Shown: positions 11,488-21,700 of the stretch, piece after piece | Position numbering within the stretch: position 1 is the stretch's first letter | Layout: each line of letters begins with the position of its first letter | Assembly: GCF_005403045.1 (NCBI RefSeq) | Contig: NZ_BJCL01000005.1 | Span: forward strand, 275,300 to 339,299 | Origin: Pseudaquabacterium pictum | GTDB taxonomy: Bacteria > Pseudomonadota > Gammaproteobacteria > Burkholderiales > Burkholderiaceae_C | DNA length: 64,000 nucleotides | Reading direction: 5' to 3' | Translations under genes and position numbers: made by a program | Notes under the pieces: generated by a model | Database searches by the model: none | Seen by the model: the letters and a program-made list of their open reading frames with translations, nothing else | What the model was told of the DNA's origin: nothing

Positions 11488-11772
11488 CTAGCGCCGGGCC
11501 GCCATCACATGCCGTGCCTGCACATAGCCGAAGGCGAAGTCGACCGATTCGGCCACGTTGCGCAGGGTGGCCTGGCGCTCCTTCTCGGTGGTGAAGAAGG
11601 CCAGGTCGGCGGTGTGGCGGATGTAGTGTGGCGGCATGCGGTTCAGCGCCACGCAGGCCACGTCGGCCAGCAGGCCGGGGTCATCGGCGATGCCCGGGTA
11701 GCGCGGCGCGGCGGCGGTCACCGCCTCGAAGATGGTCTTTTCGTGGGTGTTGTGGACCGATGAGAAATCCAT
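11488..11772 (-). CDS. ComFB-like protein, 94 aa
   Basis: A short protein beginning MDFSSVHNTHEKTIFEAV and containing LLADVACVALNRMPPHYIRH, the signature ALNRxPPxY region of the late-competence ComFB family. It is cytoplasmic: no signal or membrane segment. The family's role is poorly known; cyanobacterial homologues have been reported as cyclic-dinucleotide receptors, which I recall but cannot verify here. The usual zinc-type cysteines are not seen. The start at 11772 has a good AGGAG about eight nt upstream. It lies 68 nt downstream of an unrecognised 390-aa gene on the same strand and may be co-transcribed with it. Confidence 0.75.
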   Translation of the reverse strand: MDFSSVHNTHEKTIFEAVTAAAPRYPGIADDPGLLADVACVALNRMPPHYIRHTADLAFFTTEKERQATLRNVAESVDFAFGYVQARHVMAARR

Positions 11773-11840
11773 GGCGAGCGCTCCTGGCGGCAAGACAGCT
11801 GATCAGGCCTTATCGGCAGACCCGCCCCGCCGCTTGAGCC

Positions 11841-13013
11841 TCAGCCGAGCACCCGTTCCGCATCCAGCAGCTTGAAGCGCAGCAGCGCCAGGTTGGCCTG
11901 CTGCCGGTCGAGCACCGCCACGAAGCCCAGCGGCGCCTCGCCCGGCAGCCGCCGCAGCAGGGTCTGCCGCGGGCCGGTGGTCACCAGGATCTCCTCGGGC
12001 GGCGCCTCGTCGGTGGCCACGGCCTGGTGCGCCAGGCGGGCGGCGCACAGCGCCTCGGCCAGCGCGGCCAGGTCGGTGGGTGGCTCTTCGCGCTGCTGGG
12101 TGGCCAGCAGGTCACCGCTGTGCAGGTCGACGATGCCACAGGCCAGCAGGCCCTCGCTGCGCGCCAGCGGCAACAGCAGGCGGTTCAGCACCACCGGCGG
12201 CAGGCGATGGGCGGCGGGCGCTGCCGGTGGCGCCGGCCGGGCCTGGGCGGCCTCGGCCAGCGCCGGCTGGTCGTGCGGCGCTGCCGCCGCCGCCTGCTGC
12301 GTGGCCTCCCAGGCCTCGAGCACCCGGTTCCACACGCTGGCGGCGCTGGCCAGCGGCTCGGCCAGCGCATGCACCTGCAGGCCGGCCGGCCAGTCCTGCG
12401 CCAGGATGCGCTGGCGCAGCGCCGCGGCCCCTGGCGGCAGGATGAACACCAGGTGCGGGCAGCGCCATTCCGGCTGGTGGCAGGCCTGCAGCAGGCCGCG
12501 CAGCAGCACCACCAGCGCATGCGGCTGCATCGCGCCGACGATCACCGCGGTGAGCTGGCTGCCCTCGGCCAGCGCGCTGGTGATTTCTTCGGGCGCCACG
12601 CCGGCGGCGCTGGCGCCACCGCGGATGTCGGCGTGGTAAACCCGCAGCGCCGGCGCATCGCGGCGCGGCACCAGGGTGCGCTCGATCACCGCCAGCGTGC
12701 GCAGCGAGCTGCGCTCCCGCACATTCAGCCGCTGCACCGGCTGGCCGCCGGCATCGGCCAGCGCATGCAGCACCTGCGCGGCCCACAGGCGCGATGGGTC
12801 GAGCAGCGTCACCATCTGGCTGGCGCGCTGCAGATCCTGCCGGTGGGCGGCAAAGTGGGCACGGATCGCCTCGGTGGGCGAATCGTCGACCACCACGTCG
12901 ATGCTGGTGGCGTGGTGCACGGCAGTGGCGGCGTCGCTGCCGTCCGACTGGGCCGGCGGGGCCGGCTGCGGCAGGCGACGGGGCGTGAGGTCACCGAACA
13001 GGCTGGTCAGCAT
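11841..13013 (-). CDS. Unrecognised 390-aa protein, possible roadblock-like C-terminus
   Basis: I do not recognise this protein. The start at 13013 (MLTSLFGDLTPRR) is preferred over an ATG nine codons upstream. Residues 1-45 are Pro/Ala-rich; about 55-250 form a mixed alpha/beta region with QMVTLLDPSRLWAAQVLHAL and LVFILPPGAAALRQRILAQD; an Ala-rich linker follows; the last 110 residues (ACGIVDLHSGDLLATQQ, then EILVTTGPRQTLLRRLPG and a closing long helix) have the strand pattern of a roadblock/LC7 or profilin-like domain. No signal peptide or membrane segment is seen. The gene is upstream of the ComFB-like gene on the same strand and divergent from the MFS gene. Confidence 0.7.
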   Translation of the reverse strand: MLTSLFGDLTPRRLPQPAPPAQSDGSDAATAVHHATSIDVVVDDSPTEAIRAHFAAHRQDLQRASQMVTLLDPSRLWAAQVLHALADAGGQPVQRLNVRERSSLRTLAVIERTLVPRRDAPALRVYHADIRGGASAAGVAPEEITSALAEGSQLTAVIVGAMQPHALVVLLRGLLQACHQPEWRCPHLVFILPPGAAALRQRILAQDWPAGLQVHALAEPLASAASVWNRVLEAWEATQQAAAAAPHDQPALAEAAQARPAPPAAPAAHRLPPVVLNRLLLPLARSEGLLACGIVDLHSGDLLATQQREEPPTDLAALAEALCAARLAHQAVATDEAPPEEILVTTGPRQTLLRRLPGEAPLGFVAVLDRQQANLALLRFKLLDAERVLG

Positions 13014-13198
13014 GGCAGTCTCCGGAAGTCTGGTCGCCACTCTAGGGTCGGCATGTCAAGCGCAGGTTTCGTGATGTTGTGCCGTGCCGGCACGTCGCCC
13101 AGGAGACACGGCCCGGCAGGCGCGACAACCGCTTACACAACGGCGGTCTGTCCCGGCCGCGGCTGGGCGCCCGCTGCAGCCCGTCTACCATCGGTGGC

Positions 13199-14470
13199 AT
13201 GACTGCCGCCACGCTCCCTGCCAGCGCTGCGCCGCCCTTGCGGCAGGACGCCTCCACCATCGGCCTGGTGGGCCTGGCGCATGCGGTCAGCCACTTCAGC
13301 CAGCTGCTGCTGGCGCCGCTGTTTCCCTGGCTGAAGATCGAGTTCAACGTCAGCTACACCGAGCTGGGCCTGCTGCTGACGATCTTCTTCGTCGTCTCCA
13401 GCGCGGTGCAGACGGCCTCGGGCTTCCTGGTCGACCGCATCGGCCCGCGGCCGGTGCTGCTGGGCGGGCTGGGGCTGCTGGCGCTGGCGGCGCTGGGCTA
13501 TGCCGCCTCCACCCACTACGCCATGCTGGCCGCCAGCGCGGTGGTGGCCGGCCTCGGCAACGGCGTGTTCCACCCGGCCGACTACACCCTGCTCAACCGC
13601 AATGTGCACGCCAGCCGGCTGGGCCATGCCTACAGCGCCCACGGCATCACCGGCACGCTGGGCTGGGCGCTGGCGCCGGCGCTGATGGTGCCGGTGGCGC
13701 TGGCCGCCGGCTGGCGCGTGGCGATGGTGACCGCCGCCGCGGTGGCGCTGGTGGTGCTGCTGCTGCTGTGGTGGCAGCGTGGCCGCCTGCTGCTGCTGCC
13801 GGGCACGGCGCCGCCGGTGGCCAGCCCGGCCGCTGCGGTGCGCGCGGAAGGGCCGTTCGACTTTCTGCGCATCCCGGCGGTGTGGATGTGCTTCGGATTC
13901 TTCTTCTTCTACGCCATGGCGCTGAGCGTGGTGCAGAGCTTCGCGCCCGGCGCGGCGCAGCAGTTGCACGATGTGCCGCTGGCCTGGGTGGCGGCCTGCC
14001 TGTCGATCTACATGGTGTGCAGCGCCACCGGCATGGTGGCCGGTGGCTTCCTGGCGCGCGACCCGGCGCGCTGCGAGCAGGTGGTCGGCGTCGGCATGGG
14101 CCTGGCCGCCTGCATCGCACTGTGGATGGCGCTGGGCCCGGTGCCGGGCTGGGCGGTGCCGCTGCTGTTCGGCGCCATGGGCCTGGTCAGCGGCAGCGCC
14201 GGGCCGTCGCGCGACATGCTGGTCAAGCGCAGCACGCCGGCCAATGCCAGCGGCCGGGTGTTCGGCGTGGTGTATTCCGGGCTGGACATCGGCCAGGCGC
14301 TGGCGCCGCTGGTCTTCGGCCGGCTGATGGACCTGCACCTCTACACCGCGGTGTGGGTGGGCCTGGCCATGGTGCAGGGCGTGCTGATCGTCAGCGCCTT
14401 CCAGGTGCGCCGGGTGCGGCGCGAACTGCGGCCCACCGACAATCCGCCACCGCTTGCTTCCAGCCGCTGA
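13199..14470 (+). CDS. MFS transporter
   Basis: A 423-aa inner-membrane permease of the major facilitator superfamily with about 12 hydrophobic segments. The first starts near GLVGLAHAVSHFSQLLLAPL; the loop 2-3 motif is present as GFLVDRIGPRPVLLGG; a central loop lies near residues 200-225; the second half begins IPAVWMCFGFFFFYAMALSV. The start at 13199 is the ATG after which the first membrane helix sits at a normal distance; upstream codons are open but uninformative. It is followed after five nt by a thiamine-diphosphate enzyme, so the pair is an operon and the transporter may carry that enzyme's substrate or product. The substrate itself cannot be named. Confidence 0.92.
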   Translation: MTAATLPASAAPPLRQDASTIGLVGLAHAVSHFSQLLLAPLFPWLKIEFNVSYTELGLLLTIFFVVSSAVQTASGFLVDRIGPRPVLLGGLGLLALAALGYAASTHYAMLAASAVVAGLGNGVFHPADYTLLNRNVHASRLGHAYSAHGITGTLGWALAPALMVPVALAAGWRVAMVTAAAVALVVLLLLWWQRGRLLLLPGTAPPVASPAAAVRAEGPFDFLRIPAVWMCFGFFFFYAMALSVVQSFAPGAAQQLHDVPLAWVAACLSIYMVCSATGMVAGGFLARDPARCEQVVGVGMGLAACIALWMALGPVPGWAVPLLFGAMGLVSGSAGPSRDMLVKRSTPANASGRVFGVVYSGLDIGQALAPLVFGRLMDLHLYTAVWVGLAMVQGVLIVSAFQVRRVRRELRPTDNPPPLASSR

Positions 14471-14475
14471 CTTCC

Positions 14476-16188
14476 ATGACCACATCCCGATTGGCGGGCC
14501 ATGCCCTCGTCGAAGCCCTGATCGCCCAGGGCGTCACCACCTGCTTCGGCGTGCCGGGCGAAAGCTACCTGGCCGTGCTCGACGGCTTCCATGTCCACCG
14601 CGACCAGATCCGCTTCATCGCCTGCCGGCAGGAGGGCGGCGCCGCCTTCATGGCCGAGGCGCAGGGCAAGCTGGGCCCGCGGCCGGGCGTCTGCTTCGTC
14701 ACCCGCGGGCCGGGCGCGACGAACGCCAGCATCGGCATCCACACCGCCTTCCAGGATTCCACGCCGCTGGTGCTGTTCATCGGCCAGGTGGCCAGCGACC
14801 AGCGCGACCGCGAGGCCTTCCAGGAATTGGACTACCGCCAGATGTTCGGCCCCGGCACGCTGGGCCTGGCCAAGTGGGTGGGCGAGGTGCACGACGCCGA
14901 CCGCCTGCCCGAATACGTGGCCCGCGCCTTCCACACCGCCACCCAGGGCCGCCCCGGCCCGGTGGTGCTGGTGCTGCCCGAGGACATGCTGACCACGCCC
15001 ACCGCCGCGCCGGTGCTGCCGCAGGCGCAGACGGCCCATGCCTGGCCCGCGCCGGGCGGACTGCGTGACCTGCGGGCCCTGTTGATGGCGGCGCAGCGGC
15101 CCTTCGTCATCGCCGGTGGCGGTGGCTGGGACGCCGAGGCCGCCCGCGCGCTGCAGCGCTTTGCCGAGAACTGGCAGCTGCCGGTGGGCTGCGGCTTCCG
15201 CTTCCAGGACACCTTCGACAACCGCCATCCGCTGTATGCCGGCGACGTGGGCATCGGCATCAACCCGAAACTGGCGCAGCGGGTGAAGGATGCCGACCTC
15301 GTCATCGCCCTGGGCGTGCGCCTGGGCGAGATGACCACCGGCGGCTACACCCTGCTGACGCCGCCGCGGCCGGCGCAGAAGCTGGTGCACATCCACGCCG
15401 GGCCCGAGGAGCTGGGCCGCGTGTACGCGGCCGATCTGCTGCTGCAATCCAGCATGGCCAGCGCGGCCAAGGCGCTGGAAGGCCTGGCCGCGCCCACCAG
15501 CGTGGCCTGGGCCGGCTGGGCGGCCGACGCCCATGCCGACTACGAGGCCAACCACATCGCCACGCCGGTGGCGCCGCTGGACATGGCGGTGGTGATGCAG
15601 ACGGTGCAGCGCCTGGCGCCCGAGAACACCATCTACACCAACGGCGCGGGCAACTTCGCCGGCTGGCTGCACCGCTTCGTGCGCTACCACGGCCTGCAGC
15701 ACCATGGCCGCACCCAGCTGGCGCCCACCTCGGGCGCCATGGGCTATGGATTTCCCGCGGCGGTGGGGGCGGCGCTGCTGCAGCCGCACCGCACCGTGGT
15801 CAATGTGGCTGGCGATGGCGATTTCCTGATGAACGGCCAGGAACTGGCCACCGCCACCGGCTACGGCGCCAACGCAGCAGACGGGCGGCTGGTCAGCATC
15901 GTGGTCGACAACGGCACCTACGGCACCATCCGCATGCACCAGGAGCGCGAGTACCCCGGCCGGGTGAGCGGCAGCGACCTGTTCAACCCCGACTTCGCCG
16001 CCATGGCGCGGGCCTTCGGCTGGCGTGCGGCGTTCGTCGACCGCACCGAGGATTTCGAGGCCGCCTTCGCCGAGGCGCTGCAGCCTGGCGCGCCGATGCT
16101 GATCCATGTCAAGCTGGACGCCGACGTGAGCACCAGCCGCAGCACGCTGTCCGCGATGCGCGCCGCCGCGCTGCAGGCGGGCCGCTGA
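14476..16188 (+). CDS. Thiamine-diphosphate-dependent enzyme, acetolactate synthase-like
   Basis: A 570-aa enzyme with the three-domain layout of the acetohydroxyacid synthase/benzoylformate decarboxylase superfamily. The N-terminal pyrimidine-binding domain has GVPGES with the catalytic-type Glu29 and RQEGGAAFMA. A central domain spans about 190-340. The C-terminal pyrophosphate-binding domain has the GDGD motif starting at residue 446 (GDGDFLMNGQELATATGYG, then VDNGTYGTI). Family members decarboxylate 2-oxo acids or ligate aldehydes. It lacks a neighbouring small subunit, so a biosynthetic IlvB role is unlikely; a catabolic decarboxylase or lyase is more probable. It is the second gene of an operon with the MFS transporter. 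Confidence 0.9.
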   Translation: MTTSRLAGHALVEALIAQGVTTCFGVPGESYLAVLDGFHVHRDQIRFIACRQEGGAAFMAEAQGKLGPRPGVCFVTRGPGATNASIGIHTAFQDSTPLVLFIGQVASDQRDREAFQELDYRQMFGPGTLGLAKWVGEVHDADRLPEYVARAFHTATQGRPGPVVLVLPEDMLTTPTAAPVLPQAQTAHAWPAPGGLRDLRALLMAAQRPFVIAGGGGWDAEAARALQRFAENWQLPVGCGFRFQDTFDNRHPLYAGDVGIGINPKLAQRVKDADLVIALGVRLGEMTTGGYTLLTPPRPAQKLVHIHAGPEELGRVYAADLLLQSSMASAAKALEGLAAPTSVAWAGWAADAHADYEANHIATPVAPLDMAVVMQTVQRLAPENTIYTNGAGNFAGWLHRFVRYHGLQHHGRTQLAPTSGAMGYGFPAAVGAALLQPHRTVVNVAGDGDFLMNGQELATATGYGANAADGRLVSIVVDNGTYGTIRMHQEREYPGRVSGSDLFNPDFAAMARAFGWRAAFVDRTEDFEAAFAEALQPGAPMLIHVKLDADVSTSRSTLSAMRAAALQAGR

Positions 16189-16330
16189 CCCTGCGCTTGC
16201 CACAACTTCCCTGCGACAGGGGATGGCGCTGGCGGCCCGCGCCGGTATGATTTCACGCTTCTGGGACGTGGCACGCGCTGGTCGGTCTGCAGGCCGCCGG
16301 GCCCGCCCCCATCACGCCGCATCACGCGGC

Positions 16331-16924
16331 ATGGAGCTCATCATGCTGGCTGCCGCCCCGTTCCGCCCCCACTCCACCACCTGGCGCGCCGCGCTGCGCC
16401 GAACTGCGCTGGCCGGCTGCATGGCCGCCCTGCCGCTGGCTGCACTGGCGGCCGATCCGCCGGTCGACCTGGGCGAGAAAGTGCCCGAAGCCCAGGCCAT
16501 CAACGAGGGCCTGTTCCCCGAAGACGCCTGCAAGGAACTGGAGCAGGCCGGCTACAAGTGCATGGGCTTCAAGCCGGCGGTGCGCTTCTCCCTGCCCACG
16601 GCCACCTTCAAGCTCGGCTCGGCCGAACTGCCCGACCTGCTGCGCGCCCAGCTCGACCGCTTTGCCGAGGTGCTGCGCGGCAAGCGCGGCAGCGGCCGCG
16701 TGGTGCGCATCGAGGGCCATGCCGACGCCACCGGCAGCGAGGACGTCAACCTGCCGCTGTCGCAGAAGCGCGCCGAGGCGGTGAAGGAGTATCTGGTCAA
16801 GAACGGCGCCGACCCCGGCATGCTGCAGGCCGTGGGCATGGGCTCGAAGGCGCTGAAGGTGACCAAGGATCCGGCCGCCGCCGAGAACCGCCGCGTCGAG
16901 ATCGGCCGCCAGCAGGCGCCCTGA
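16331..16924 (+). CDS. OmpA-family outer-membrane/periplasmic protein
   Basis: A 197-aa exported protein with a signal peptide ending near PLAALA|ADPP and a C-terminal OmpA-like peptidoglycan-binding domain: FSLPTATFKLGSAELP, then RIEGHADATGSEDVNLPLSQ, KRAEAVKEYLVKNG, and the closing ENRRVEIGR. These segments contain the usual residues for binding diaminopimelate in peptidoglycan. A cysteine pair (DACKEL and YKCMGF) may form a disulphide. There is no N-terminal barrel, so it is a soluble or tethered cell-wall anchor. ATG at 16343 is an alternative start. It is 108 nt upstream of tpsB on the same strand and may help fix the secretion apparatus in the envelope (inference). Confidence 0.88.
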   Translation: MELIMLAAAPFRPHSTTWRAALRRTALAGCMAALPLAALAADPPVDLGEKVPEAQAINEGLFPEDACKELEQAGYKCMGFKPAVRFSLPTATFKLGSAELPDLLRAQLDRFAEVLRGKRGSGRVVRIEGHADATGSEDVNLPLSQKRAEAVKEYLVKNGADPGMLQAVGMGSKALKVTKDPAAAENRRVEIGRQQAP

Positions 16925-17032
16925 CCACGCGCCGCCGCAGCATGCGCTGCGGCACTGGCAACCCCTGCAATCCCTACGCTGACAGGTCCGAATGCAGGCC
17001 GTTGACGGCAGGCGTTTGGATACCATGCAGTG

Positions 17033-18763
17033 ATGAAAAGTTGGCAGTTGGGGCGGATTTCTGCAGCAGTGCTGGCCGGCGGCCTGGCCGCCGCACCCGC
17101 GCTGGCCCAGCCCGCCGCCGCCACTCCGGCCGATCAGCGCCCCGGCGGCCTGCTGCCCAACCCCGCCGATCTGGCGCCGCGCGCCCCGCTGGCCACCGAT
17201 GCCCGCGACCTGCCCGCCCGCCCGGCGCCGCCGCGTGAACTGCAGAAGCCCAGCGGCGACCTGACGCTGGACGTGCGCGGCTTCCGCCTGTCACCCAATG
17301 CGCCGCCGGAGCTGCTGGCTGCCGCGGCCGAACTGCTGGCGCCCTACACCGGCCCGCAGCGTAGCTACGAAGACCTGGTCAACGCCACGGCCGACGTCAC
17401 CCGCTTCCTGCAGCGCGAATCAGGCTGGTACCTGGGCTATGCCTACCTGCCCGAGCAGGTGCCCGAGGGCGGCATCGTGCAGATCCAGCTGCTCGAAGGC
17501 CGGCTCGACCGCATCGACCTGCAATGGCCCGAGAGCCTGCCGGTGCAGCGCCGGGTGATCGAGGGCTACCTGGCCCAGCTGCGGCCCGGCGAGATCCTGC
17601 GGGTGCGCGATGTCGAGCGGGTGGTCTTCCTGATCAACGACCTGCGTGGCATCACCGCCCGCTTCGACATCGTGGCCGGTTCGCAGCCGGGCACGGCCTC
17701 GCTGCGCGTCACCGGCCAGCAGGAAGACCGCTGGTCGGGCAAGGCCGATGCCGATGTCAACGGCTCGCGCTTTCTCGGCACCGGCCGGCTGGGCGTGCTG
17801 GTGGCGGCCAACAGCCTGGCCGGGCTGGGTGACGCCTTCACCGCCAGTGTGCTGGCGTCCACCACCGGTGGCCTGGGCTTCGGCCTGCTGAGCTACGCGC
17901 TGCCGGTGGGCAGCAGCGGCCTGAAGCTGGGGGCCTCGCTGTCGGCGGTGCGCTACCAGCTCGACAGCGCCGCCTTCAACGGCCTGGACATCCACGGCGA
18001 CGGCCTGACGCTGAATGCCTATGCGCTGTACCCCTGGGTGCGCTCGCGCAACCTCAACCTGTTCGCCGTGGCCTCGGTCGACCACAAGCGCTACGACGAC
18101 AGCACCGGCGGCATCGCCCGCCAGCGCCAGGTCAACAACCTCAGCCTGGGCCTGACAGGCGACCTGCGCGACGACTGGTTCGGCGGCGCGGTCAGCACCT
18201 TCGAGGCCCATGTGGCCAGCGGCGATGTGCGCTACGACGGCGGCCGCCCCGACAGCCTGGACGACGCACCGCGCTTCACCAAGCTGTCGGTGGGCGTGAA
18301 CCGGCTGCAGAACCTGGTCGACGGGCGGCTGCTGCTGTATGCGGCGCTGCGGGGCCAGTGGGCGTTCGACAACCTGGACTCCGGCGAGCAGTTCCGCGTC
18401 GGCGGGCCCGACGGCGTGCGCGCCTTTGCGCCTGGCGAGGGCACCGGCGACAGCGGCATGGTGGTGAGTGCCGAACTGCGCCTGCTGCCCCCGGAAGACT
18501 GGCTGGGCCGTCTGGCCCGCGAGACGGTGTTCAGCGTGTTCGTCGACCACGGTGAACTTCGCTTCCGACAGGACGCCAGCGCCCAAGGCGCGCGCTTCGT
18601 CAACACCGCGCGTTACAGCGGCGCCGGTGTGTCGGTGGCCTGGGAGCGGCCGCGCACCTACACCCTGCGCGTCAGCCTGGCCGGCCGCGTGGCGGGTGAA
18701 GCCCGCTCCGACAAGCGGGTGCGCAATCCGCGGCTGTACGCGCAGTTCACCTACTTCTTCTGA
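17033..18763 (+). CDS. TpsB outer-membrane transporter (ShlB/FhaC/HecB family)
   Basis: A 576-aa two-partner-secretion pore. The signal peptide ends near PALA|QPAA. A Pro-rich linker of about 50 residues leads to two POTRA domains (about 80-235, including YLPEQVPEGGIVQIQLLEGR and GEILRVRDVERVVFLINDLR) that bind the TPS domain of the exoprotein. The 16-stranded barrel follows, with the conserved inward loop motif seen as VRAFAPGE at about residue 462 and a final Phe (TYFF). The protein exports its partner across the outer membrane without ATP. ATG at 17033 follows an in-frame GTG. The tpsA gene starts two nt after the stop, so they are co-translated. Confidence 0.94.
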   Translation: MKSWQLGRISAAVLAGGLAAAPALAQPAAATPADQRPGGLLPNPADLAPRAPLATDARDLPARPAPPRELQKPSGDLTLDVRGFRLSPNAPPELLAAAAELLAPYTGPQRSYEDLVNATADVTRFLQRESGWYLGYAYLPEQVPEGGIVQIQLLEGRLDRIDLQWPESLPVQRRVIEGYLAQLRPGEILRVRDVERVVFLINDLRGITARFDIVAGSQPGTASLRVTGQQEDRWSGKADADVNGSRFLGTGRLGVLVAANSLAGLGDAFTASVLASTTGGLGFGLLSYALPVGSSGLKLGASLSAVRYQLDSAAFNGLDIHGDGLTLNAYALYPWVRSRNLNLFAVASVDHKRYDDSTGGIARQRQVNNLSLGLTGDLRDDWFGGAVSTFEAHVASGDVRYDGGRPDSLDDAPRFTKLSVGVNRLQNLVDGRLLLYAALRGQWAFDNLDSGEQFRVGGPDGVRAFAPGEGTGDSGMVVSAELRLLPPEDWLGRLARETVFSVFVDHGELRFRQDASAQGARFVNTARYSGAGVSVAWERPRTYTLRVSLAGRVAGEARSDKRVRNPRLYAQFTYFF

Positions 18764-18765
18764 CC

Positions 18766-21700
18766 ATGCCCGCCGCCCGCTGCACCAGCCCCCACCGCCC
18801 CCACCGCCTGCGCCGCCTGCGGCCGGTGTGCATGGCCGCGGCCTGGGCGGTGGCGCTGGCGGCGCTGCCCAGCGCCTGGGCCTTGCCCGAAGGCGCGGTG
18901 CCCACGCTGGGCCAGGCCCAGCTGCTGCCGTCGGCGCCGGGCACGCTGCAGATCCTGCAGGGCAGCCAGCGTGCCGGCTTCGACTGGCGCAGCTTCAACA
19001 TCGCCGCCGGCGAGCGGGTGCAGGTGCTGCAGCCCAATGCCCAGGCCATCCTGTTCAACCGGGTGACCGGGGCCGATCCGTCGCTGATCCTGGGCCAGCT
19101 GCAGTCCAACGGCCGGGTGTTCCTGAGCAATCCGCGCGGCATCGTCTTCGGCGCCGGCTCGCAGGTGGACGTGGGCGGCCTGCTGGCCACCACCCTCAGC
19201 GTCAACACCACCGCCCTGGCCGACGGCCGCTGGCAACTGAGCGGCGGTGATGCCGCCACCGGCCTGCTGCGTGCCGACGGCAGCATCCGTGCGCCGGGTG
19301 GCACGGTGGCGCTGGTGGGCCCGCAGCTCAGCGTGGGCGGCAACATCCTGGCCGGCCGGCTGGGCCTGGCGGCGGCCGGCGCCGCGCAGGTGGATGTGGA
19401 CGGCGACGGCCTGATCTTCTTCAACCTGCGCGACGAGAACCTCGCTGCGCGGCTGCAGCTGCTGCCCGCCGCCAGCCTGCTGGCCCGCAGTGCCGAACTG
19501 CGGGCGGCCGCCCGCAGCCAGTTTGCCGACACCGTGCTCAACCTCGAGGGCGTGGTGCGGGCCCAAGGCCTGGTGCAGCAGGACGGCCAGGTGGTGATCG
19601 GCGGCGTGGCGCCGCAGATCCTGGTCGACGGTGGCGCCGGCGTCACCCGCTTGGCCGGCACGCTGGATGCATCGGCCACCGCCACCGGCGAGACCGGCGG
19701 CCAGGTGCGGGTGCTGGGCGAGCGGGTGTGGCTGGACAGCACGGCCCGCATCGATGCCCGCGGCGACGCCGGCGGTGGCCTGGTGCACGTCGGCGGTGCC
19801 TGGCAGGGCGCCGGGCCTGACCGCAATGCGGTGCACACCCGCGTGGTCGCCGGTGCACAGATCGATGCAAGCGCCATCCGCCTGGGCGACGGCGGCCAGG
19901 TGGTGGTGTGGGCCGATGACAGCACGGTGTTCAACGGCCACATCCGCGCCCGCGGCGGCCTGCTGGGCGGCGATGGCGGCGCGGTGGAGACCTCGGGCAA
20001 GCTGCGGCTGGGCATCGGCAGCGGCACGGTGGATGCGGGGGCGGCTGCGGGGTTCCGGTCGGGGCGCTGGTTGCTGGATCCGCTGGACATCAACGTCAAG
20101 GCTCCCGTGGTTCCTAAGGACCCTCCGGATCCCGAGGACCCGATTGGCGTGTCAGATGGCACTGAGGCCTGGAATGACGCGCCGACCACCACGCTGAACA
20201 TCACGCCGGCGGCGTTGCAAAACGCGAAGGCGTTGGTCCTGCTGCAGGCGACCCGCAACATCGGCATTGAAGTTCCGGTGACGCTGACCGAAGCCGGCGC
20301 GACCTTCACCGCCGAAGCCGGCGGCGATGTCACCATCACCGCCACGGGCGGCATCACCACCACCAACAGCGCCATCACGCTGATCGCCAACCAGAGCTTT
20401 GGCGTTGCACCGCCCGCGACCAGTCCCGCCACGGGAACCGGCCGCGTGGTGGTGCTGGGTGTGCTGGATGCAGGCAGTGCCGGCATCGGCATCGACATGA
20501 AGGGCGGCACGGGTCAGCATGTGCTGGGCGGCAGCTTCAAGGGCGCCAGCCTCACGGTGACCGGCGCGGCCACCCTGGCACCGGCGGTCACCTTCGATGT
20601 CGGCAGCCTGACGCTGGCCGGGGCGGTCACGCTGCCGAACAACAGCACCATCACGGTGGAAACTGGCCGCACGCTGACGATTGCCGGTGCCATCGGCGAC
20701 GGTGTCGCGCCGGCCGCGGCGTTCGGCATCACCAAGGCCGGTGCGGGATCGCTGCAGCTGTCAGGCGCCAACACCTACCGCGGCGGGACCATGCTGGCGG
20801 ACGGCACTCTGGTGGCCGGCAGCGTCTCGGCACTGGGCACGGGCAGCGTGACGCTCAACGACGCCGCCGCCACCAGCCTGCAGGTGACCACGAGCGCCAC
20901 CGTGGCATCGCTGGCCGGCGGCGGCGGCAGTTCCCTGGGTGTGACGCTCTCGAACGATGTGATCCTCACCACCGGTGAGGCCAGCAGCACCTACAGCGGC
21001 AAGATCACCGCGGGCACGGGCAGCGTGCTGCGCAAGGCGGGCTCTGGCGAGTTCACGTTGGACAGTGCGACGGGCTTCGCCGGTACGACGCAGCTCGTCG
21101 GTGGCACGCTTGCCTTGGACCATGCCGATGCGTTGAAGGACAGCGTGGTCACGCTCAGCAGCACGGCCGCCAGCACGCTGGCAGTGACCGACAGCACCAC
21201 GGTGAAATCGCTGGGCGGCGGAGCGTTGGCAGCAGGTCTCGTGCCAGCGCTCGGCAATGTCACGCTGGCCGCCGGCAAGACGCTCACCACCGGTGAGGAC
21301 AGCAGCAGCTACAGCGGCACCATCAGCGGCACCGGCACGCTGGAAAAGGCGGGCGCGGGCAACTTCACGCTGAATGGCGCGACCGGCTTCACCGGCGCGA
21401 CGCAGCTCAACGGCGGCACGCTCACGCTGGGCCATGCCGATGCGTTGAAGGACAGCGCCGTCACGCTCAGCAGCACGGCCGCCAGCACGCTGGCGGTGAT
21501 CGAGAGCACCACGGTGAAGTCGCTGGGCGGCGGTGCGGTGGCGGCAGGGCTCGTGCCAGCACGCGGCAACGTCACGCTGGCCGCCGGCAAGGTGCTCACC
21601 ACCGGTGAGGACAGCAGCAGCTACAGCGGCACCATCAGCGGCACCGGCACGCTGGAAAAGGCGGGCGCGGGCGACTTCACGCTGAATGGCGCGACCGGCT

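Noticed and set aside
16246..16251. TATGAT as -10 box of the OmpA-like gene
   Set aside because: No acceptable -35 element 16-18 nt upstream and no extended -10; too weak to list.
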